From Bettongia penicillata ogilbyi (taxonomy: Eukaryota > Chordata > Mammalia > Diprotodontia > Potoroidae), in NCBI GenBank assembly GCA_023548195.1, contig JAJHZJ010000531.1:9411900-9475899 (forward strand): a stretch of DNA of 64,000 nucleotides, written 5' to 3'. Position numbers and translations under genes: made by a program. The first letter of the stretch is position 1; every line of letters starts with the position of its first letter. Of this stretch, positions 1 through 10,735 are shown in pieces. The notes beneath the pieces were generated by a model. That model saw nothing but the letters and a program-made list of their open reading frames with translations. It was not told the DNA's origin and made no database searches.

Positions 1-739
1 TGACCCAGTAATATTGCTACTAGGACTGTATCCCCAAGACATCATAAAAATGAGAAAAGGTCCCCACATGTACAGAAATATTTATAGCAGCACTCTTTGT
101 GGTAGCCAAAAACTGGAAGTCAAGGGAATGCCCATCAATTGGGGAATGGCTGAATAAATTATGGTATACGAATGTAATGGAGTACTATTGTGCCATAAGA
201 AATGATGAACAAGAAGACTTCAGGGAGACCTGGAAGAACTTACATGACCTGATGCTGAGCGAAAGGAGCAGAAACAGGAGAACTTGGTGCACAGCAACGA
301 CCACAGTGTGTGAGAGTTTTTTTCTGGTAGACTTGGAACTTTGTAATAACAGAAGAACTTACTAAAAAAAAAAATTCCAATGGTGGTATTCTAAGGCAAA
401 ATGTCTTCCACACTCAGAGAAAGAAATATGGAAGTCATTCGCAGAATGTAGCAGATCATGTTTGTATTTGTGTGGGTTTTAATGTATTATGTTTTGATTT
501 GTTATATGGTTTCTTCCATTTATTTTAGTGTGACTACATAGCATTACTATTGTGAAAATGTACTCAATAGGAAAGTATATATAGAACCTATACAGAATTG
601 TATGCTGTTGCAGGGAGGGAGGGGGATACTGGGAGAAAGGTGCGGGGGGGATAAAATCTTAATTTTAAGGAAGTGATTGTAGAACACTAAAAAAAAAATT
701 AAAAAAAATTAAAAAATAGTAAAAAAATAATAATAAAAA
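1..739 (+). mobile_element. L1 LINE 3' end: ORF2 C-terminus, 3' UTR, A-rich tail
   Basis: This is the 3' end of an L1 retrotransposon that starts outside the window. Positions 2-120 read as DPVILLLGLYPQD and continue, after a one-base frameshift near position 110, into VAKNWKSRECPSIGEWLNKLWY and VMEYY, the C-terminal region of L1 ORF2 protein. The ORF2-derived frame stops near 363. A 3' UTR follows, with a G-rich stretch at 613-652, and an A-rich tail runs at about 681-739. The copy is frameshifted and dead. A related 3' UTR lies in opposite orientation at about 3075-3300. Confidence 0.9.
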
Positions 740-1132
740 AGTGTTTGCTTCTAATTACTCCCTCCTCCCATCTGCCCTCCCTTCTATGATCTCCCTGCTC
801 CTTCTCCCCTGCTTTCCTGTAGGTTAAGATAGATTTTCATACCAAATTGAGTGTGAATGTTATTCCCTCCTTAAGTCAAATGTGATGAGAGTAAGTTTCT
901 CTTTTTCCCTCTCACTTCTACCCTGTACCCCTCTGTTGAAAAAATTTTTTCTTGCCTCTTTCATGAGAGATAATCTGCCCTATTCCATTTCTCTCTTTCT
1001 CCTCCCAATATATTCCTCTCTTACCCATTAGCTTTATATTTTTAGATTTCTCCTCTCCCTATTCAACTCACCCTGTGCTCTATGTATGTGTGTATATAAT
1101 GTATGTATATGTGTATATATCATGTATGTGTG

Positions 1133-1170
<38 letters not shown>

Positions 1171-1746
1171 TTGTGTCTATAATGTATACACACATATGGC
1201 TTGTGTGTGTGTGTGCATCTGTGTGTATATAATCCCTCCAACTACCCAAACGCTGACAAGTTTCAAGAATTACAAATATTATCTTTCCATGTAGAAATGT
1301 AAACAAGTGCTTTAGACCAAGGGCTCCAAAAATGGATGCTGCCCCTGCAGTGGCTGCTGCTGGCAGGTCCAGAGTGCTTTCCCATCTTACCCAAGTGAAA
1401 GAGCTTTCTCACTGACCTTTGAAGCTATCTTTGGTGTTTGTGAGTTGAGCAATCTGGGAACTGCAGCTGCTGCCAGGGATTCCATCCCTGAGGTCTGCTC
1501 CAGTTCTGTTCCTGCTGGTGCTGCTTGGCCAAGGCTATGCTGTGCTATTCTCCCTACCTGATGCAATGACCTTTCCTGCCAATCTTCCAAGCTGTCTTGG
1601 GCTGGAAATCTCTTTCACTCTGTTGTTTTGTGGGTTCTGCTACTCTAGAATTTGTTTAGGGTAATTTTTTTATAGGTATTTTATAGGCTATGGGGGAAAG
1701 CTTCTACAGGTCTGTCCTTCTACTCTGTCATCTTGGCTCCACCCCT
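740..1746 (-). mobile_element. ORF1-less L1/HAL1-like element (5' UTR joined to 3' UTR)
   Basis: Read on the minus strand, the element begins at about 1746 with an L1-type 5' end (GGAGCCAAGATGACAGAGTAG) and a 5' UTR to about 1318 that resembles the plus-strand L1 5' UTR at 45642-46400. It then jumps, without any ORF1, to the segment that normally follows ORF1 (1303-1246, compare 47380-47410). From there it continues into the purine-rich 3' UTR also seen at 38565-39500 and 55172-55855. The far 3' end is missing; the plus-strand L1 tail abuts at 739/740. An AT/GT microsatellite at 1082-1230 lies inside it. Confidence 0.7.
1082..1230. repeat. TATG/TA/TG microsatellite
   Basis: Imperfect TATG and GTATA repeats, a pure AT run at about 1139-1168, then TG repeats near 1202-1216. 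It accounts for the short Tyr/Ile/His-rich open frames here, which are not genes. Confidence 0.9.
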
Positions 1747-1849
1747 TTACTTCCTTTCTTAAAAGCATCACAATAGAACAAATCAAACCCAATTCTTGGG
1801 TTCCTTCTGAGCAATGAAAACAGTATTTTGTAGATAAAGTCTCTCTGTA

Positions 1850-2480
1850 TTTGAATGTATTTCCTCTTCATCATTTGCCCCTTCCAATTACTCAAGTATA
1901 CATACCTATGTAAGATTTTCTGTCCTATTTTAGAATTTCCAAGTTTATATTTAATCTTTATATGCACTTATTTGAAAGTCCTCAAGTCTATTAAAAGTCT
2001 ATTTATTCTCAATAGTTTCAGAGTAAGCTATTCTTGATTATAATTCTTTGTCTTTTGCATTTTGGAATATAATATTCCAAGATTTTCTCTTTTTTATAGT
2101 AGGTGGTGCTTGGTAATATGTCACCCTGACTGTGATTCTTTGCTACTTAAACTTTTATTTTCTGACTGCTTACAATAGTTTGTCTTTAACTTGGAAATTC
2201 AAAATTTGGATTGTAGTTCTCCTAAGTGTTTTCATTTTGAGAATTCTTTCAGGAAGTAATTAGAGTTTTTTTTTTTTTTTGACTTGTTTTCAATTTTACC
2301 TTTCTCCTCTGAGTATAATAGATCTGGACAGTTTTTGTTCTGTAGTTTCTTGAAATACGGTGTCCAGATATTTTGTATCGCTATAGTTTTCGGAGACTGT
2401 AAAAATTCTTCATCTAACCTCATACTATTTTTTAAGTTAGCTCTTTTTTTATGGTGATACCTTAACACATGCGCCTACTC
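1850..2480 (-). mobile_element. L1 ORF1 remnant
   Basis: The minus strand carries decayed L1 ORF1. Positions 2300-2345 translate to a segment containing NCPDLL, matching the ENCPDI-PEGKI segment of the clear ORF1 at 46864-47271. The 1950-2230 stretch resembles the ORF1 C-terminal domain antisense at 22490-22700 and 48300-48560. It is heavily mutated. The upstream limit is uncertain because a CCT repeat follows. Confidence 0.6.
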
Positions 2481-2494
2481 TTTCAGTCGATTGA

Positions 2495-2632
2495 CTCTTC
2501 TCCTCCTCCTCCTCCTCTTACTCCTCCTCCTCTTCCTCCTCCTCCTCCTCCTTCTCCTTCTCCTCCTCCCCTTCCTCTTCCCTTTTCTCCTCCTCCTCCA
2601 TCTCCTCTTCCTCCTCCTTCTTCCTTCTCCCT
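2495..2632. repeat. CCT/CTC polypyrimidine tract
   Basis: About 140 bases of almost pure C and T built on a CCT unit. The plus-strand frame reads as a proline/serine tract (2469-2702), a low-complexity artefact. Such mirror-rich tracts can in principle form triplex DNA. Confidence 0.95.
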
Positions 2633-2639
2633 GTTCTTC

Positions 2640-3065
2640 TGTCTTATGGGTCCTTTGATTCTAATGTCTCTATTCTATTTATCAGAGTGTACAGTACTCT
2701 AACTCTGGTTAGATTTTCTACCATTCATTCTAAAATATTTATTCAGCTTTCAACTCTCATTTTATATCTAATTTGATGTTTATATTAAAAAATATTTTGA
2801 GGCTCAGCTGAAGTTTTTGTGGGGTTACTCTCTCTTAGATTTACTTTTTGTGCTTTTAGTTTTACTCTGTATTATTTTTTCATTGTATTTATTATCTTTT
2901 TTTCTTAACTGATATTTTAAGCCTCTTTTCTAAGATTGGAATTTTGTGCTAGGGTAAATCTCCTCCAGTACTCTTCAGTAAGGTTTGCATTGTCCTTTTG
3001 CCTTTGTAATATGAATGACCCTGGTGCTTCCAATCTGTCTATATTGACCGGCATCAGGCCCTGCC
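2640..3065. other. Unassigned AT-rich stretch
   Basis: T-rich sequence with no recognised repeat or convincing open frame. It lies between an L1 ORF1 remnant and an L1 3' UTR, so decayed L1 is plausible but not shown. Confidence 0.4.
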
Positions 3066-3069
3066 TTTC

Positions 3070-4435
3070 TTCTTAACTCCTCATTTCTTTTTTTTTAAAT
3101 ATATTTTCACCATAGTCATGTTTTGTGGAAGAATTAAAATGAATGGGAGACATTATTTTACAAACCAAAATGTAATAAAAATAAAATGATCTGCTACAAC
3201 CTGCAACTGAATTCCATATTTCTTTCTCTGGATGTGGAAGGCATTTTGCCTTAAAAGACCATTGGAAATTTTTTAAGTCTTGCATGGCAATGAAGTTCTA
3301 AGTCTACCAGAAAAAGTCCTCACACATTCTAGTTGTTGACGTGTACAGAGTTATCCTGGTTCTGTTCCTTTCACTCAGTGTGGGATCATTTAAGTCTTTC
3401 CATGACTCTCTGAAGTCTTCATGTTCATCATTTCTTATAGCACAATATTATTCCATTACATTCATATACCATAATCTATTCAGCCATTCCCCAATTGATG
3501 GGCATCCCCTTGATTTCCAGTTTTTGGCCATCACAAGTGTGATGCTATAAATATTTTTGTACATGTGGGACCCTTTCCCATATTCATGATCTCTTAGGGA
3601 TACAGCCCTAGAAGCATTGATGCTGGGTATGCACATTTTTGTGGCCCTTTGGGCATAGTTCCAAGTGCTTTCCAGAATGGTTGGATAGCTCTACCAACAA
3701 TGAATTAGTGTTCCGACTCTCTCACATCTTCTCCAACATTTATTATCTTCCTGTTTTGTCATATTAGCCAATCTGATAGGTGTGATTTGGTATCTTAGAG
3801 ATGCTTTGATTTGTATCTTTCTAATCAATAATGAGAGTATTTTTTCATATGACTGTAAATATCTTTAATTTCTTCCTCTGAAAACTGCCTGTTCATATCC
3901 TTTGACCATTTATTAGTTGGGGAATGACTTGTATTTTTGTACATTTGACTCAGTTCTCTATATATTTTAGAAATGAGGCCTTTATTGTAGGCACTGGCTG
4001 CAAAAATTCTTTCCCTGTTTCTGCTTCCCTCCTTATCTTGGTTGCACTGGATTTGGTGGTGCAAAAACTTTTTAGTTTTATGTAGTCAAAATTATCCATT
4101 TTGCATTTCATAATGCTTTCTGTCTCTTGTTTAGTCAAAAGTTCTTCCCTTCTCCATAAATCTGAAAAATACACTATTCCTTGCTCCACTAATTTGTTTA
4201 TAGCATCAGTCTTTATACCTAGATCATGTACCAATTTGGACTTTATTCTTGTGTAAGGTATCAGGCATTGGTCTATGCCTACTTTTCACCATACTTTTAT
4301 CCAGTTATCTAGTGAAACAGTGAATTCTTATCCCAGAAATTGGGGTCCTTGGGTTTACCAAACAGTAGATTGCTATATTTATTGCCTACTGTGTCTTTAG
4401 TACCTAGTCTATTCCTTAACCCCTCATTTCTGTCA
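3070..4435 (-). mobile_element. L1 LINE 3' end (ORF2 C-terminal third and 3' UTR)
   Basis: On the minus strand, ORF2 C-terminal sequence runs from about 4435 to 3300. Readable blocks in order are DLGIKTDAINKLVEQG, DYIKLKSFCTTKSS, AYNKGLISKIYREL, KDMNRQFSEEEIKDIYSHMK and KNWKSRGCPSIGEWLNRLWY. Frameshifts separate them. The 3' UTR continues to about 3075 and resembles that of the plus-strand L1 at 366-650. The element is 5'-truncated, as is usual for L1. Confidence 0.9.
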
Positions 4436-5020
4436 ATTTTCTTAACTCATAGTTCAAGCATTGATTGGTTTCCTTCTTCTTCTCTTTTTGCTCTCAATGA
4501 CAAGTCAGATCTGTCCCTTGCTGTAGCCCTGTCAGGCCCAGAGGGTTGTTGTAGATTGTCTTGGTGTCAGACATCCTACACATTTGTGCCTAGTGGCTGA
4601 GTTGGCCCATTCTCTTGTGGCTCTCACTCTCCATGGAGTGTGCAACAGGGCTTGGTATCTCTGCACAGTCATCTATTGAGGCTGCTTCTCTCCCCTGATT
4701 CTATTCTGACATACCAGATCTGGGATGGAGCCAGGCCATATCTATTCTCACTTCTATTTTAAAAGTTCACAGTGGCTTCACTTGACCTCCAGGCTTCCAA
4801 AGATTCTGTGTTTATGTAAGGTCATGTTAACCTTTCTTGTTTGTGACCTCTACTAACCTTCACCATCTTCTGAACATCCTTTTCTGTATTCCTGAACTGA
4901 ATAAAGGAGATCACGTCTCATTCTTTTTCTGTTTTCTTCACTATTCTTTAAGGGATCCTTTTCAGAAACTTGTTGGAGTTTACATGGGGAATTTGGACTT
5001 CACTATCACCTCTCCAGAAG
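4436..5020. other. Unique sequence, nothing recognised
   Basis: No repeat family or supported gene recognised. GC content is slightly higher around 4500-4760. The short open frames have no recognisable protein content. Confidence 0.5.
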
Positions 5021-5024
5021 TCAT

Positions 5025-5150
5025 CATAATCCCTTTACAGAAGAGGAAAATGAACTTTGTGGTTTGTTTAAGATCATATGAATAATGCAGATAGCATTCA
5101 AACGCCCATTCTCTGTCTCTAAATCCATTTGTTTTCCCTCTATTCCACAC
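5025..5150 (+). mobile_element. MIR SINE fragment
   Basis: Contains the decayed MIR core and 3' half: a CCCTTTACAGAAGAGGAAAATGA-type segment at 5032-5055, then sequence corresponding to the 'preceding-field' and 'CTGTCTCTAAATCCA...TCCAC' part of MIR. Confidence 0.6.
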
Positions 5151-5780
5151 TTAACTTTATATCATAGATCAATTTCTTTCAGTTCAGTTTTTAAAGAACC
5201 AAAGCTCAAATCTACTTTATTATGGTATAGTAAGTAGTTTCTGAATTTTTTTATGCTTCTAGGTGGAAGATGATATCTTTAAAACTGAGTGTTAGTGAAG
5301 CAAGGAGGGTGGCTATAAGTCATTGGACAAGCCCAGTTAGTCTTACAGTGGCAGTAGCAGTAGCAAAATGCCATAATGCTAATATAAGAAGGCGATAATT
5401 ATATCACCATTGTTATAACCATTAGGAATTCAGCAGTAAAAGTGAGAACTGAAATGATTACTTTTTTCTTTTCTTTTCATTTGCAAATAGTCTGTAAGTA
5501 CATACTTTAATATTAACTAAAGACATTTTATACTTAAATAACCATATTTCCAAAGAACAATATTTTATTGTGAACTTATGCTTTGGACAACTATGAGTAA
5601 TCAAACAAAAGTAAGGAATAAAACCTACTTACAATTTGATAGAAGAAAAGAACATGGTAATAACAAAAATAACTCTGCATCTCCTGTTCTCTTTTCTATT
5701 TGTGTACTTATAAAATTTTGCTGCTAGAGTTTTTTTCAAGTTATACACAATGTGTCTGTTGTTTATTCTAATTTTTCTTC
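5151..5780. other. Unique AT-rich sequence
   Basis: No recognised repeat, RNA gene or coding signal. Confidence 0.5.
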
Positions 5781-6060
5781 ACTGTACTTTTTAATTTTTT
5801 TCAAAAATGAATTGCTTTATTGAAAATATAGTGTTACACATTATTGCAACCATCTATTCATCTTCTTTAGAAATTAAGTTAAATGAAGTTACTTAAATGA
5901 GTAAAATACAATAATTTTTTCTGTTTTCCCTGTCTATTAAAACTCACTCTCTTCTCTTCCTCCTCCTTACACATATCTGAGTAGAAACACTCCCTTATAA
6001 CAAATATGTATAGTCAAACAAAGCAAATAAACACTTTGTTCCAGTTGGAGAATAGATGTA
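5780..6060 (-). mobile_element. Probable old L1 3' UTR
   Basis: Resembles, in antisense, the older L1 3' UTR also seen at 53410-53840 and 44950-45180 (TTATAACAAATATG, then TAGTCAAACAAAGCAAAT). Boundaries are approximate. Confidence 0.4.
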
Positions 6061-6094
6061 TGGTTCTATATCTCTAGGCTATCACCTTTTTCCC

Positions 6095-6355
6095 AAGGGA
6101 AGGCAATAAGCATTTATCAAGCACTTACTCTGTGCCAGGCACTGTTTTATGTGCTTTTCAAATGATTTTTTTCAATCCTCGAAATAATTATGGGAGTTAG
6201 TTACTATCATGCTCCTGTTTTTATATTTGAGGAAACTGGCAAAGGTTAAATGACTCACTTGGGGTCGCACAGCTGGTTTCTGAGGCCAAGTTGGACCTTA
6301 TATTTTTTCCTGATTCCAGATCTATTGCTCTATTCATTAAGTTACCTGTGAGAGG
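6095..6355 (+). mobile_element. MIR SINE, nearly full length
   Basis: Follows the MIR consensus order: AAGCATTTATCAAGCACTTACTCTGTGCCAGGCACTG (in part), then GAGGAAACTGGCAAAGGTTAAATGACTCACTTGGGGTCGCACAGCTGG (in part), then a 3' segment ending near TCTATTCATTAAG. Strong match over about 250 bases. Confidence 0.85.
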
Positions 6356-7128
6356 GAACTCTCTTTCATATTTAATCATTTGAAATCATTTCTTTGCTCA
6401 GAGACCTGATGTCTTTCAGTAAAATAATCCTTCATATCTGGTGATTATCTTCTTATAAGGCATGATAAATTTTAGCAGTAGAAATCAACAATGCAGATTG
6501 AGAGATGGGGTGGAATGGAGATCACCCAATCTTTCTTTCTCCCATCATCACTATTGAAAGAATAAATACTTCAGTTTGGGTCTTAGGCCAAAAAGAAAAT
6601 TTCAGTAACACATTATAATTTCGAATGTAAAAATTGTCAAAAAGTGGGATTTTCAAATATGTAGATAAAGATGGAGCCGGCTGAGAGATTGTTTCTGGTG
6701 AAGATGACATACTTCTTAAAGACAGAGTTGTTGGCGAATCTCCAAGGCTTTGAACATAATCTTTGGTTCACCTCCTGCAGACAATTCGTGACAATGTTTT
6801 AACTAATAGGAGAGAAAGGGTAAGTGCAAATTTTTTGTATCTTTGGCATTTTCCTTCCCTGGTCCCTTGGCCCCCACCCACATATTTTCATGCTCTGCAA
6901 AGGATGGCTAATAATGATAGATTACTAGGGAGATTTAGTCATTGTCATTGAAAGCAGTGGGTACTTACCTCTTTCTATTTCTCCCCCTGAGGTATATTAC
7001 AGTTTTTAGCTAAAGATGTCAGTATCCCATTTCCCTTCTCCAGTAGAGTGCTACCTATGTATTATAGGCTTTGTAACATTTCTCCCATAACTCCTTAATC
7101 TCTTCAGGTTATGTGCTGTGGTACTTTT
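6356..7128. other. Unique sequence with an exon-like interval
   Basis: No repeat recognised. It contains a possible 39-base cassette exon at 6781-6819, listed separately. Otherwise nothing supported. Confidence 0.4.
6781..6819 (+). other. Possible 39-nt cassette exon (speculative)
   Basis: An acceptor-like CCTCCTGCAG ends at 6780, and a strong donor-like AGG/GTAAGTG lies at 6817-6826. The enclosed 39 bases are a multiple of three and open in only one frame (TIRDNVLTNRRER). I do not recognise the peptide. Chance occurrence of such a pair in 64 kb is quite possible. Confidence 0.15.
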
Positions 7129-7129
7129 T

Positions 7130-7320
7130 TTAACTTTGGCAGACATGGATCCTTTCTCTCCTTTGCTTGAGATTCAGTATTCTACATTTATCTGCATTGA
7201 TTTCTGGCATTTGCCATCTTTTAGCCCAGAGACTTAAGTGATCTAACTTCAGGTACATCTGGCTGCATAGTTCTTTATTATTTACTATTCTTCTGACTTT
7301 ATCATCACCACTCATGGTAT
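7130..7320 (-). mobile_element. L3/CR1-like LINE reverse transcriptase fragment
   Basis: The minus strand holds an open frame of about 60 codons whose peptide includes DDKVRRIVNNKELCSQ, LSLWAKRWQMPEIN and ADKCRILNL. This matches the region just after the ADD catalytic motif in CR1/L2/L3-type reverse transcriptases (ADDT...W...WQM.FN.DKC.VL.LG). It is a fragment only, not a functional gene. Confidence 0.65.
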
Positions 7321-8040
7321 CCTGCTATATATTCTTTCCTCTAAGTCAGACTTATATCACAAATCTTCCTGACTCTCACCTAGCAACTTATTCAGTTCCT
7401 GTCCTTTGTATCAGTGGACTCTGAGAAGGAAATGTCTAATTTATTGGTGCATATAGTTTTAAGGGACAAAATCTCTTCATATTCAATTTTATCTTGAAGA
7501 TGACTCTCTTAATGTATCATTTAGTGGTATAACTTCTCAGTGCCTTCAGATTATCCTTTAAAATGATAAATTATATATAGAATGCATCAATGGAAAAAGG
7601 CTGAATTTTTCATCCTGGTGGAATCACACATTCAGACAAACAAAGGGGCAAATAATGTAGTTACCATTAGTATCTTGGGAAAACTTTCACAAGAGGAAAT
7701 ATTCATCTTTGGTAACTGGTAGAAAAAAAAGAGAAACAAAACAAAATCCCTAAAAATTAGTTCATTAGATACTTCATTTGCGACTTTCATTAACTATATT
7801 GTGTCTTTATAACTTATCTTAATTATGTAGCTTTTGAAATTTAAGTTCAAGTATCTCTATTTCCAAAAAAAAAATACTTATTAAGATTTTTAACAAGTGA
7901 GAAAATTTTCACCTGTTTTCCATTTAGGGGGCACAGGACCCAAAGCCCTAGGGGTTAATCCCCCAACAAGCATGGTAGGTCACCAAGAGACTTGATTTTA
8001 AGGTTCAATGTTCTCTGTGTCTATAGATTCTAAAAAGAGG
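7321..8040. other. Unique sequence, nothing recognised
   Basis: AT-rich DNA with no recognised repeat or coding signal. Confidence 0.5.
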
Positions 8041-8044
8041 AGGG

Positions 8045-8310
8045 AAGGCAAAGGAACAAGCATTTATATACTTCCTACCAAATACAAGCATATGCTTAGA
8101 GTTTTTACAAATTTTATCTCATCCCCCCTACATAACAACTCTGCAAGGTAGGCACTATAATTACCCATTTTAATGTTTAGGGAAGTGGGGGAGAGGTTTT
8201 AGTACTTGCCCAATTACTTACAGTTAGTAATTGAGCCCAGATTTGAACTTAGGTCCTCTAAACTTTAGGTCTAGAGCTGTCTCCACTATGTCACCAGCTG
8301 CCTTTGGAAA
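8045..8310 (+). mobile_element. MIR SINE
   Basis: The MIR order is visible: AACAAGCATTTATATACTTCC, then TTTTATCTCATC...CAACTCTGCAAGGTAGGCACTATAATTACCCATTTTA (in part), then a TGAGCCCAGATTTGAACTTAGG segment and a terminal CCACTATGTCACC. It is nearly full length, with ordinary divergence. Confidence 0.85.
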
Positions 8311-10220
8311 ACCATATGTCACGAGCCCCCACCAACGTGATTTCCTTTACTACTCAGTCAGAAAACAAAATTAATTTTAAAAAAGGCATTTCATGAAGGA
8401 ACAGAGCAAGAAAAGCAACAACACAGTTTTTTGGTAAACCTAGTGAATGTTCAATCATACAGACCCACATATGAGTGAGAAAAGTGGACAAAGCGGGGAG
8501 ACACCTGAACAGATTCAAGAAACTTGTATAGGCAGGAGATACAAAGTACATGGAACACTGATGTATTTTAGTGATGTCATTGCACTACTCTCCCCGAGAC
8601 CACTTCTAGTCTTTTCTCCACCTGAGAAGGTTCAGCTGAATGCTACTTCCCTGAATGTTATGTGGATGTTAAAGGCATTCATATTTGAGTTCCAGCTTTC
8701 TGCTTGCAATATGTTGTTAATACCTTATATTAGTTGACCTTGGAAGTTCATAAACATTTTCTGGGGCTCTCCATACCTCTCCAGTTGATAAGAATTACTG
8801 CTGAGAAAATTCATTCATTTTATGAAGATCATATATGTATGATCACTGTTAATCAATAGAATCCTGGCCTTCCATAGTCTGGAAAGTAATTTTTCTTATA
8901 AGTCCTTCATAGGAGAACAACTGGAATAGAATGACCACTTTGTATCTAGTGTTCAGCATAACTGCATACTTCGGTATTTATAACAATTTCTTCAAGTCTA
9001 AGTAGACTGGACCCACATAGTCTGATAAAGTCAACTAGTTTCTATGTGTCCTTATATACTCATTTTGCCTTCTCTCTTTCTTTTCTTCATCATCTATAAA
9101 GATATACCTTCTGACTTCCCTCTCTGAGTCTTTTTTTTAAGGATTCAACACCATGGTAACTTGGAGCACAAATATAAATTTGCTACATAAGTACTATAAT
9201 CTTACACTTAAGTCTCTGTAGGAATGTCAAACTTTTTTCAGAACAACTTTCTAAAACAGTCATGTTAAATGCCTAAAGAAACAAATGTGCCCCAAATAAA
9301 TATGACATGTAGGATGATTATAATTGTTATTTGACCTTTTATAAGCTAAATCACAATTCACCTTCATGCTCTCAGGCTGAATATTTCTTGGGAACAGGGC
9401 AACCTTTGCCCTTCATAACAACCTCATTTTCCAATGTTGGTTCTGTGGTCACTAACTTATGCTGAACAAATCTAACTCTTTCTATTTGGTGTACCTGACA
9501 TATATGGCCATTTACATATATTTGTAATAGACAGCAACTCTACCCCTTTTCTTACTCTCTAATGGTCCTTTCATCAGTCTGTCATGACATTTCTTCTTCT
9601 GAACTCAGACTTCTCCTATTTAAACAGTTCTGTCCACTACTCCATTGCCCAGCAGGTTTTCATCGTGCTTGAGTCCGAGCATCTAGTGGAGGTGATTTGC
9701 CTTACTTTTGTGCTCATTTTGAAAATCTATACTGGAGCTAGCTGAAATTATGCTTTCCCAGGTTAGACCACCCTGAAGCTGTGGGGTTATCCTCATACTT
9801 ACTTGTAACTGATCAAAATTTGTTGATTTCTAATCTAAGATTTTCCCTTCTTTGTTGTATATCACAACTTCACACATGTGGTCCACTCTGACCTCATCCA
9901 CTTCCTGAAGTTTTGTTTTTCCCCTTTTCAGTTTCTGTAGTTAGCTGTAAACAGAAGTTACTAAAAAAAAACAAAAAAAAAAACTTTTCCACTCAAATGG
10001 AAAAATAGAATGATTAAACTTAGCATGGTCTTGATGTCATGTTGTATCCTACCACCTAAAATTTATTCCTTTGGCCTTTGTCAGCATTCTTCCCATGTGA
10101 TTTCAGGATCCAATGTATCATTGTTATTGTCATAATTTTTTTTTTTCCCAGACTCTGACTTAAGTCCCCAAACTACAACTTTATTGCTTTCTAAGAGCTC
10201 ACTCTCTCTTTTTTCTAACT
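8311..10220. other. Unique sequence, nothing recognised
   Basis: About 1.9 kb with no recognised repeat family. The 8447-8737 plus frame (96 codons) and the 8354-8551 minus frame overlap each other and show no known motif. They are most likely chance. Confidence 0.45.
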
Positions 10221-10223
10221 CAG

Positions 10224-10317
10224 AAATCAACACTGTAATAATTGTAAATATGTAATAATATGTAAATATTATGTAATAAAAATTGATTTAAAATGTAAAA
10301 ATCAACACTGTAATAAT
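10224..10317. repeat. 19-bp direct repeat
   Basis: AAATCAACACTGTAATAAT occurs at 10224-10242 and again, exactly, at 10299-10317. The AT-rich spacer contains several TGTAATAA-like variants. This looks like a local slippage duplication. Confidence 0.85.
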
Positions 10318-10559
10318 CAACTGGTCAGGACTTTTCATGTTTCTGTCCACAGGAAACTTGGAATATATTTTGAAGATAATTTTTATAAGGCCTAAGTTTC
10401 AGGAGACTCAGGTCCAGTCCCATGCTCTGAGAGATGTATAGCCCTTTCTTCATTCATAGATGCTCTTGGTTCTACAAAGAACTCTTTCTCTTGGATCAGT
10501 TATAATAACACATCTTCAGATACTTCTTTTTGATTAAAGTATTTTATTTCTGTATAGTA

Positions 10560-10735
10560 TCTCTGGGCAAGTGACTTTGTCTTTGCCTGCCTCCATGTCC
10601 TAGACTATAAAATACTAACAAAAAGCACCTACCTCACATGGTTGTTGTGAGGATCAAGTGAGATATATTTCTAAAACAATAAAAAAGGGCTTAGTACTGT
10701 CCCTGGAACATAGTAGGCACTATATACAAGTTAAT
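10560..10735 (+). mobile_element. MIR SINE, 3' half
   Basis: Starts at CTCTGGGCAAGTGACTTTG (MIR core). It passes through ACCTACCTCACATGGTTGTTGTGAGGAT (in part) and ends in the typical CTGGAACATAGTAGGCACTATA tail. Confidence 0.9.

Noticed and set aside
2469..2702. Proline-rich protein
   Set aside because: Translation of the CCT tract.
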